A DNA stretch of 64,000 nucleotides from Piromyces finnis (lineage: Eukaryota; Neocallimastigomycota; Neocallimastigomycetes; Neocallimastigales; Neocallimastigaceae). The stretch is taken from positions 1 to 64,000 of the forward strand of contig MCFH01000067.1 of assembly GCA_002104945.1 (NCBI GenBank), read 5' to 3'. The first letter of the stretch is position 1, and each line of letters begins with the position of its first letter. Of the stretch, positions 23,505 through 33,459 are shown in pieces. Below the pieces are notes generated by a model. The model ran no database searches. It saw only the letters and a list, made by a program, of their open reading frames with translations, and had not been told where the DNA came from. The translations under genes were made by a program, and so were the position numbers.

Positions 23505-24125
23505 TGATAACGGATTGGTAGTTATATTACAACTTTTTAACTACTTCTTCTGTTATCTTATATTGTTTTATCTCGACAGCTATTGTACGAGCTTTAACAA
23601 TATCTACTAGTTTTATTAATTTATTTTAAGCTATTTTATAGTTTTAATAGTTTTATTATTTAATAATATTTATATAGAATAATAACACCAGATTTATTCT
23701 ATAAAATATTATTTATTATTAACACAATAATTACAAATTAGACAAGTTTAATTTCGTTTTTATATTTTCTTTTATTTATTGTTCTTACGCTCTTTTTAAC
23801 AATAATTTTTATTATATAAAAACTTATTTTTGTCTTTTTAAATATTATTATGTATTCACTAATTAATTATATTAACTATTATTAAAATTTAACTTATTAT
23901 TAATAATCTAAGTCTTCCTATTTTCTACTAAAAATTATTATTATTCTTTATATTAAAAATTATTTTTATAATTTAACCCAATCAAATATATAAATTTATA
24001 AAATATTTGATTTTATGTAAATTATATTTTTATAATAAACTATATAAAATTATTTAATAATTATTTTATAATAAAATTTTCTACTAATATCAAATTTATA
24101 ATATATTTATAATTATTATTTATCA
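23505..24125 (-). repeat. Outer element 5' LTR
   Basis: 621 bp with TGATAA...TTATCA ends, almost identical to 11192-11812. AAAAA follows, then 8 bp, then the tRNA gene. Confidence 0.93.
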
Positions 24126-24138
24126 AAAAATTTCAATA

Positions 24139-24231
24139 GCTCGTGTAGCCTAGAGGTTTAAGGCGTCGTGCTTATAAGGGTGTACCTCTTATGCAACGCG
24201 AAGATCGCGGGTTCGACCCCCGCCATGAGCA
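24139..24231 (+). tRNA. tRNA-Ile (anticodon UAU) with 19-nt intron
   Basis: Acceptor GCTCGTG pairs with CATGAGC (one G-T), followed by discriminator A. The D arm is GCCT...AGGC. The anticodon stem TCGTG pairs with CGCGA, and the T arm is GCGGGTTCGACCCCCGC. The anticodon loop reads CTTATA, then a 19-nt insert (24177-24195) one base 3' of the anticodon, the canonical eukaryotic tRNA intron position. The intron contains CTTAT, which can pair with the anticodon region. Introns in tRNA-Ile(UAU) are known in fungi. CCA is not encoded. Confidence 0.95.
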
Positions 24232-24236
24232 ATATA

Positions 24237-24241
24237 TTTTT
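24237..24241 (+). terminator. RNA polymerase III terminator
   Basis: A run of five T lies 5 bases downstream of the tRNA's last base. Confidence 0.8.
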
Positions 24242-24302
24242 AATAATTTTTTAAAATTATATATTTGAATTGATTTAATTTTTCATCTAAATAGAAGATT
24301 AA

Positions 24303-27300
24303 ATAATAATAATAATAATAATATACGTTCAAGAAAATAATGATTTTGAATTTAAAAGATTAAATAATAATTATTTTGATATTATTTCTTATATTGAAGA
24401 ATTAAGTAAAACTAATATAAGACTATTTCCATTTTATAGATCAGATAAATATAAAGAATTTAGGTTAATTCAAGACTATATCTACTCTCATTTTGATAAA
24501 AATATTATGGAAATAAAAGATATTATTCTTAGAAATGATTTAAATCAATTAATGGAATATATAAGGAATAATAACATTAAAACTGAACAGATAGATACTA
24601 ATTATAAACGTGTAATTGATTATTTTTGTAGATATTCTTCTTTATCTGATGACTTGGAAAAATTTATAAATACCTTTTTCGATACAAGAAAATATGAAGT
24701 TATAAAAATAATAGAAAGAAGGGATTTAAATGAATTAAAACAATACAAAGATAAACATATTGATGAATTTAAAGAACTTGATAATAATGATTTTAATATT
24801 ATGGAGTATATATATGATATGGATCATCAAGTACCGATTTCTATTAAAAAATACATAACTCAACATTATACAAAGGAAAGAAGGGAAGTTCTTAAACTCA
24901 TACAAAAAAATAATATAAAAACATTAATAGAGCATATAAAAGAAAACCATTTTATTTTTGTTGATGATGAAATTATTTACTTTGATGATTTAGATGACGA
25001 CTATTTTAATATTGTAGAATTTTGCAAAACTACTAAACATATTTGTGATAATATGAAGAATTATGTTATTAACCATTATACAAAAAACAGATCTTGTATT
25101 GTTGAATCTATTAGAAGAAAAAATATAAGAGAAATGAAGAGATATATAAATAACTATGGAATAGAAATAAAATCCATCAATGATCAATATTTTAATATAT
25201 TTGATTACTGTGATGAAGAAATTTCTAATAAAAGTTTATCTTCAAAAATGAAATATATTATGTTAAAAAACTATGATGAACTTCATTTAAAAGTAATAGA
25301 AATGTTATCAAATGGATTTAAAAAAAGCTCATTTAATTATATAAATGATAAAAATATGGAGTTTAAGGATTTAGACGACGAAAACTTCAATATCATTAAG
25401 TTTTGTGATTCAGAATATAGTAGGATAGACAGTGATTCCAGAAATTATGTAATTAGTCATTATAATCGTCAAAGAGGAACAATAGTAGATTTCATTACTA
25501 ATGGTGAGTTAATGAAATTGAAAGATTTTCTTAGAGAAAATAAATTAAATTTAGAAGATATTAATGATAATATGTTTAATATCAAAAAATATACCTTATC
25601 TCTTTATAATGATAATGATAGTGTGATTGATTGTGAAATGAAAGACTATATTGTAATACATACAGATAAAAAGAAGAAAGAAGTAATTGAAATTATAGAA
25701 AAAAATAATGTTAACATTTTGGAAGAATATATTAATGAAAATAATTTGCAATTTAAGGATATAGATAATAAGTATTTAAACTTTATAAATTATGTCAAAA
25801 GAATTTACGAGAATCAAATTATTTCGAAAGAAGTACTACAATTAGTATTCTTACATTATGATACCACTATAAGAGAAATAATAGAAACAATCCAAAGAAA
25901 TGACTTTGAAGAATTTAAAAATTATATACTTGAACATAAAACGGAATATAAATTATTTAATATAAAGTATTTTAATATAATTGAAATGTTACTTTTTAAT
26001 TTAATAATAGGTTCACCTCGTTTAAATATATTAATATCTGATTTCTTTAATAAGAAAAAATGTTATATTTTGGAATATATTTTTAAAAGTGATATTTCTC
26101 ATTTAAAAGAGTATATACAAGATAATCATATTAACGAATTAATCGAATTAAATGATTCATATTTTGATATCAATGAATTTTACCTTTCTTTTCAAAATTC
26201 TTTTTCGGAGGAAATAAATTATTTTATTATTATCCATTTAAATCAACAGAGATCTCAAATTATAGAAATGATTGATAATGAGCAATCTTTTGAATTGACA
26301 AGATATACAGAAGAAAATCATTTTGAATTTAAAAGCTTAAATTATTTAAACTTTAATATAATAGAGTATTGTAAAACAATGAAGTTTTCATCGAATATAA
26401 TAAGATATATTATAATCAATTATGATAATAATAGATCTAATCTTGTTAATACAATTAATAAAAAGACATTAAAAGAATTAAAAGATTATGTTAAGGAAAA
26501 TAATATTGAATTTAGAAAAATGAATGACAAGTATTTTAATATTTTTGATTATTGCGATTCCTGTGATGCTAAAGATTATATAATTAACCATTATTATAAG
26601 GAAAGGAATGATATCGTCAATTTTATTGAAGATAATAACTTAACCGGACTAAAACTTTATCTTATTGAAAATAATATAGAATTAGAAGATATAAATGATA
26701 ACTTATTTAATATAAAACAATATATATATGCTCTCTATGACGAAGGATTAATTATAGAGGATATTAAAGATTTTATTAATATATATACAGACAAAAAGAA
26801 AAGAGAAATTATTGAAATTATTGAAAGAAATAGAATTACTGATTTGAAGAGTTATGTAGAAAAAAATAAATTTGAATTTAAAACCTTAAATGATGGTCGT
26901 CTAGATATTATTAATTATATTATGAATATTTATGATAATGGTATTATTTCTTCTGAAATCAAACATTTTATTTTCTCTCACTTTGATAATGTAATATATA
27001 AAATAATAGAAATAATTAAGAGAAATTCACTTGATGAACTTATGAATTATATTTCAAATAATAAATTAAATTATAAAATAATCAATAAAAATTATTTTGA
27101 TATAATTGAAGCAATACGTTCTGATAATCCACACATCTCTGTTGATCTAAAAGATTTTATCAAAGTATTTATCGAACCAAAAAAGTATGTGATTATTGAC
27201 ATAATTATGAATAATAGTTTAACTAGATTAAAACAGTATAAAAAGGAATATCATATTGGTGGTTTTAATGAATTAAATGACCAACATTTTAACATAATGG

Positions 27301-28423
27301 AATTTTGTAAATCAAATAATAAAATTTCATCTGATATAATATTATATATAAATAGTCATATGTATGAAAACAGAAGTAAAATTATTGAGATGATTGATAA
27401 TAAAAATTTATCAGAATTAGAAAAATATACTGAAGTTAATCATTATGAATACAAAAGCTTAAATGATGAAGAATTTAATATTGAAAATTACTGTGAAAAA
27501 AAAAATATTACTTCCAATATAAAAAATCATATCTTGATTCACTATGATAAATTTAGATTTAAAATAGTTACTCTTATTAAAGATATTATTGATGCTGAGA
27601 AAAGAAAACGGACTTTTAATAATAATACTATTTTCCGATCATTAGATGAACAACAAAATCAATATTCTGGGCCAGAACCCGAACATTTATTAAATGTTTT
27701 TAAAGAATATGTTGAAAACTTTTGTATTCAATTTCAAAATATTAATGATGACTACTTTGATATTATTGAATTCCTAGATCTTAAAGATCAAGAAACAATA
27801 GTTAATATAATTAATACACATTATAGTGAACAAAGATCAAAAATATTTGATTATATTAAAAATAGTAACTTATATGAATTGAAAAACTATACCATTGAGA
27901 ATTCAATTATTCTTGAAAAATTAAATACTAAAGAATTTGATATTTTATCTTATTCCATGAAACATCTTAATCCATCAACTAAAATTGTTGATTATATTAT
28001 TAATCAAAGAGGATATGATTTTTCAATTTATAAAAAATTAAAATTGACAGAATTTCCACTTTATATTGCTCTTTCAAAGGATAATTATGAAATGGCTAAT
28101 ATGTTATTAAAAAATAAAATGGATATAAATAGCCATGGATGTAGTTTAATAAAAGATCGAATAATAAATATGCAATTAAATATTTAATTTATAATAATTA
28201 TGATATAAACAACATTGAATATTTTTCTATTAATATTTCAAGACTAATTGAAAATTATTGTATTTATGATAATCGTTTTATTTTATATTTGCTCTGCCAT
28301 TATAAACAACAGAAACCAATATCAAAATGTCAACTTCAACAAATAATTTGTAAAGAGAAAAATAAACTTGGACATAGCAGAATACACCATAGCTTTTCCC
28401 ATCATTTTTCTTTTGGTTATTAG
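24303..28423 (+). pseudogene. Protein of ~18 tandem ~65-residue repeats, ends damaged
   Basis: The longest ATG ORF is 24507-28187 (1,226 aa). The same frame is open back to a TAA at 24300 and already encodes repeat-like sequence (FEFKRLNNNYFDIISYI) without an ATG, so the 5' end is missing, perhaps displaced by the retroelements and tRNA just upstream or sitting in an unseen exon. About 18 units follow the pattern [KR]xxIIExIxxN-x-LxxLKxYIxENNxEFKxLNDxYFNIxxYC plus a short helix ending HY. The last part (YIALSKDNYEMANMLLKNKMDINSH) is ankyrin-like. After the stop, coding-like sequence resumes in another frame (NYDINNIEYFSIN...) and runs to TAG at 28421-28423, suggesting a one-base frameshift near 28160. 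Function unknown; probably a helical scaffold related to ankyrin families. Confidence 0.7.
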
Positions 28424-30029
28424 TTTTTAATATTTAATTTTAAGGGATCTAAAATATTGCTATTACTATTTTTTTTTCATTTTACTAGATAGTAATTAAA
28501 AATATATTATGTATTGTATAATATCATTTATTTTTATTAATTTTATATTAATGTTGTATAATAATAAAGCATAAATCTATTAAAAAACAATAGTATATTT
28601 AACTATCTCTCTTTTTTAAAAGTTAAATTTATTATTAATAAATAGTATTTTTTAAAATATCTATTTTATAACATTAGAAAAACTAGTGTGTAATAAATTT
28701 TTATTTTCATATGTTTAATAAAAATTAAATATTAATAATTAATTTATGTGTTAACTCTTTCTCTTTCTCTTTTTTTTTTTTTTTGCTATTATTTTCTTTA
28801 TTATATAAGAATTTTTACATAAAATAAATAGTATTTTAACAGAATTCAATATATCTATTTTTTAATGTTTTATTAAATTTTAAAAAGCTATTAACAAAAG
28901 TCAATTCCCACATGTTTGTTTGGTTGTCCATTTTGACAAATTATAAAAGGACAAAGTTTATTTCTTATATTCTTAATTTAAATATTCTTTACATAAAATA
29001 AGACTAATAAAAAATAATATATAATAATATATTGTATACATCAAATAATGTTCTTATATATAAAATTAATTTTTTAAGACTTAACATTTATTTAATACAT
29101 TACAAATAAAAAAATAAATTTAATAATAAAAAAATCCTATTAAACTTAATATAGAAATAAGCTTTTTTCCCTTTTATTTATAAAATTAAATATAGAGTAG
29201 AAATTAGCTCTTTATTAACAATTAAATTGATATTCATAATATTATTTATAGTTTTATTTCCAATAAGATATTTAAAATATCAAATTAAATAATATAAATA
29301 ATATAAATATATAAGTGATTCAATTTCTAAATAAATGATTTTTTATATAATATTTTATTTATGAATTTATAAATCCATTAATATATTTTAGTGATAATAC
29401 TTAAAACATAAATGTTAACACTATATAAAAATTTAAATAAAACATTGATATAATGAAATTTAAAGTATTACACCTTTCTTAACATTTTATTATATTATTA
29501 TTCAATGTATTAATAGTATACTAAAATTTACCGAATAAATTATAAAATAAGTTTAAAAAAAACTTTAAAAACTTAATATCAATATTATTATAATAATAAT
29601 CAATACTATAGCAATATTAATGAATAATAATATAATACAGAAAATGAAATATTAAATATAAAAAAGTCTTATAATTGCATTTAAAATGAAAAATTTAATG
29701 TTTAAATGGTGGTTTCTTTTCTTAATATAAATAAAGTTTCAAAAAATATTTAAAAAAATAAACTTTTTGTTTTTATATTAAAAAAAGATTAAAATAAAAA
29801 CAAACAAACAAAAAAAAAAAAAAAAAAAACAGAAAAAAAAAAAGGATAGTTATTATCATATAAATGTTATTATTATTATATATATATTGCTAAAATATAC
29901 TCTTTTAATAATATATTAATATTGATTTTATTAGAAGAAGGTGTTTTCAAAATCTATCACATAGTAGTAGTAATATATTTAAATATATAAATACATTTAA
30001 TAATTACTTCTTCATTAGTATATTTGTTA
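28424..30029. other. AT-rich intergenic stretch
   Basis: 1.6 kb with homopolymer runs and no ORF, RNA gene or repeat that I can support. Confidence 0.5.
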
Positions 30030-30398
30030 AAAATTAAATAAATATTTACCATTTTATCTCATTCACTTAATTCCATCTGAACTTTGGAATTTATTAAATT
30101 TGTAACAATTTAACTTAAATCCTTTATAAAATATAAAACAATTTTGTTTTTTTATATAAAATAGGTTTTAATATAATTTTGTACTTTTTTTTTTAAAAAA
30201 AAGGGAAATTAAAAATATTATTTTTTGTGATAATATACCACCTAAACTTGGAAAGTTACCAAAATTAAAAGCTTCGTAATTAATTATAAAATTCATTATA
30301 TAAAGTATAGAGAAATATTTATATTTATTATTAAAAATTTAAATTATTATTTGAAAACAACTTAAATGATTCAATATCAAATAAAGAGAAATTAAAAT
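30030..30398 (+). pseudogene. Relic exons of a third LRR gene
   Basis: Three LRR-exon remnants precede the two intact LRR genes. Around 30070-30101 the text reads IPSELWNLLN then a GTAAC donor. 30204-30275 is a perfect 72-nt unit after an AAAAG acceptor, with IPPKLGKLPKLKA and a GTAATT donor. 30333-30398 resembles the 66-nt last-LRR exon (ENNLNDSI) but has no AG before it. The first unit has an in-frame stop where its beginning should be. No signal-peptide or membrane exon was found, so this is read as a decayed tandem copy. Confidence 0.6.
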
Positions 30399-30778
30399 GT
30401 AAAACTATAATTTTCTTTCTTATTGATATTAGTAAACTTATTACAAAATACAAAATAATAATTTTTTTTTTATCAATACCTCCAAGAAATAGTTAATATT
30501 TAAAAAAGATATATATTTATAAAATATTTATTTTAAATATTTTTTTTTATTAAATAAAAGTAATTTTCATTATAAAGAATTATAGAATTGTTATAATAAC
30601 ATTTCTTTTTGACTTTGCATTTAGTTACTTTTAATATATAATATTAAAAAATAAAAATAAAAATACTTTAAATAGCTTTTTTAACTTTAGAAATCTTATT
30701 TTTTATATAATATAATTTTTTTTTTTTAAACTTTTCGACTTTTCATTTATTTTATAATTATAAACCATCAACTAAATA

Positions 30779-32555
30779 ATGAACATATTTAATTTACTAA
30801 TTACTATCATCATTATTATAATAAAGATTATTTCTGCACAAAATAATACTATTGAAGAATGTATTTTAATTAATAAATTATTGAATAAGGAACAATCACA
30901 TAACTGTTGTCAAATTGATGGAATTACATGTTCAAAGAGTCATGTAACTGGCATGTAATGAATAAATAAAAATTGTTATTATTATCTATATAATAATACA
31001 TATTATTTTTATTATTAAAACATATTGAATATGTATATATTTCTTCATTAACATTATTTTTACTTAAAAAGATATATTCTAGATTTAACTTTGAGTAGTT
31101 CTTTACCACCCGAACTTGGAAATTTAATTAATCTAGAATCTATGTAATTAATTATACTATTTTAAATATATCGTTATATATATATATATATATATTTAAT
31201 TATTTTTATATTATTCAAAAAAAAAAAAAAAAAAAAAAAAAGATACATCCAGAGTAATAATCTAATTGGCTCTTTACCAACTGAACTTGGGAAATTATCT
31301 CATTTAACATATTTGTAACTATAATAATATATATGTATATTTACATAAGAAAATGAAAATTTATCTTTTATATTTTTAATTCATTTTATTTAGATATATT
31401 CAAGGAAATGGCATAGATGGCCCAATACCACCTGAATATGGAAATTTATATAATTTAGAAGATCTGTAATTATTTAGATATTAATTTATGGAAAATGTTT
31501 TTTTTTTTTTTTTTCTCTATCAATTAAATCTATTTTTTTATTTGAAATAGTATATTACCTTATAATAATTTAACAGGTTCAATTCCTTCTTCAATAGGAA
31601 ATTTATCAAAATTAAAAATCTTGTAATTAATCATAAATAGCAATTTAATAATTAACATAAAAATACATTTATTATTAACTATTATATATATATATATATT
31701 TTTTTCAAAGAAATTTATCAAATAACAATTTAAGTGGTGTTATACCACCAGAAATAGGAAATTTATCAAACTTAGAAAGACTGTACTTAAATTTAATACT
31801 CACCAAAGATTTTTTTTATTCATATATTCATATATATTTTATTTATTAATTGTTATTATAATATATATATTAATATGAAATAGGCAAATTTATAATAATA
31901 GTTTTAGTGGTGCTATACCATCTAATTTTGGAAATTTTTCAAATTTAAGAAATTTGTAATATTTAGCAGTATATTATTATTTATTTATAATTTTATAATA
32001 TAATACTTTATTTATTATTAAAACCTTTTCTTTTAAATAGACAAGCGCATTTTAATAATTTTGATGGGAATATACCGCCAGAAATTGGAAATTTATCTAA
32101 ATTGGAACACTTGTAATTTTTGCAAAATATTTATTTATTGCAAATTGTTATATATTTATGTTAATAAATATTTAATTTTAATTTTGACAGAAATCTAAAT
32201 GTTAATAATTTAACTGGATCTATTCCTCCTGAACTTGGAAACTTGTCTAAATTAAAAAATCTGTAATTAATATTAAATAAATATTTATTGATAATAACAA
32301 TTATTTCAAGTATATAATATATAATACTTTATAAAGGAATAATTGTTTTAAAAAATTTATTTTAATTTTTTTTCTTTTTTTTTGATGAAAAGAGATTTAT
32401 CGAGAAATAATTTAACTGGATCTATACCACCTGAACTTGGAAAGTTATCAAGATTAGAAACTTTGTAATTATAATTATGTCACATTTTATTATGATAGAA
32501 TGTAAAGAAATTAAAAAATGTCTATGCTTGTTTATTAATTGTTTTTTATTATTTA

Positions 32556-32598
<43 letters not shown>

Positions 32599-33029
32599 TA
32601 TATTCAAAATAGAAAATTATATAATAATAATTTAACTGGTTCAATTCCAAAGGAAATCATGAAATTAAATATAAAATTGTAATTAATTATATTAATTATT
32701 TTTTTTTTTTTACTTTTTAAAGATATCATATGAAAAAAAGATTTTTAGTGAATATTTACAAATTCTCTATTTTAATACATATTTATATTTATTAAATATA
32801 AAGGGATATATCAAACAATCCATTATTAGATACCGACAATAATAATAATAATAATAAGTTAATAACAATTATTCCTATTGCTGTAGTATGTTTAATAATT
32901 ATCGCTGTAATAATAGCAATTGCATATGTAAAAACAAAAAAGAAAATTGCTGAAAAAGAAATTGAAAAGAAGAAGAAGAATGTAATATCCTTTGGTTCAG
33001 AAAATCACCCGAACGTTTACATTACTTAA
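30779..33029 (+). CDS. LRR single-pass membrane protein 1 (12 exons)
   Basis: Predicted exons: 30779-30954, 31072-31143, 31243-31314, 31394-31465, 31551-31622, 31711-31782, 31884-31955, 32041-32112, 32191-32262, 32393-32464, 32613-32678, 32804-33029 (371 aa, frame preserved throughout). Exon 1 encodes a signal peptide (hydrophobic Ile-rich, ending ISA-Q) and a Cys-containing cap (C...NCC...C). Exons 2-10 are each exactly 72 nt and each encodes one 24-residue plant-type LRR of the form NNLxGSIPPELGNLxxLxxL. Exon 11 (66 nt) is the last LRR. Exon 12 gives a transmembrane helix (ITIIPIAVVCLIIIAVIIAI) and a short Lys-rich tail without a kinase. All introns are phase 2. The protein should sit in the plasma membrane with its LRRs outside; the ligand is unknown. 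Confidence 0.85.
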
Positions 33030-33459
33030 AAATATTTAAAGTATAAATATATTTATTCATTTATTCATTTATTTATTCATTTATTTATTGTAAATAAAAA
33101 AATATTAAGTTTATTACATTATTCATTATTGTAAAGTATATTGTAATTGTAAAAATTAATGTATCAATTCTAGATAAATTAATGTATCAACATTAATATT
33201 TCATAAAATAAAAAGTCAACAATTATATATATAAAAGTTTTTTTTTTCTTTGAATTTTTGAAAAAAGCCATTAATAGATGGTTATATTTTTTATAATATT
33301 GTTTTTTTTTTCTAAAATTAATTTTCTTTCATTTTATATTTATTCGTATTCATAATCTATCCTAACAATTAATGATTAAACTTTTTTAAGTATTTAAAAA
33401 ATTTTTTCTTATCAATATAAAAAAAATTTAATGTTACTAAATATCCATATTTACCTTTA
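33030..33459. other. Spacer between the two LRR genes
   Basis: 430 bp, AT-rich, with T runs. It should hold the 3' end of the first gene and the promoter of the second. No specific motif is recognised. Confidence 0.5.

Larger units (their letters stand above)
11192..24125 (-). mobile_element. Outer Ty3/gypsy LTR retrotransposon (interrupted)
   Basis: Two 621-bp LTRs with TGATAA...TTATCA ends bound gag (23404-22535) and pol (from ~22576, interrupted, to 12143) on the minus strand. A purine tract lies inside the 3' LTR and a candidate primer-binding site inside the 5' LTR. Removing the inner 6,353-bp element and one 5-bp duplication leaves about 6.58 kb, normal for the family. The LTRs appear to differ by about one base, so insertion was recent. 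The right end is 13 bp before a tRNA-Ile gene. Pol order is PR-RT-RNaseH-IN, which defines Ty3/gypsy, with a GPF motif but no chromodomain after the integrase. Confidence 0.93.

Noticed and set aside
24303-24320. (ATA)n run read as part of the coding frame
   Set aside because: Microsatellite keeps the frame open by composition; the real repeat-like coding signal begins about base 24330.
30924-31109. Minus-strand 61-codon ORF inside the first LRR gene
   Set aside because: It overlaps exon 1, the first intron and exon 2 of the LRR gene and resembles nothing known.
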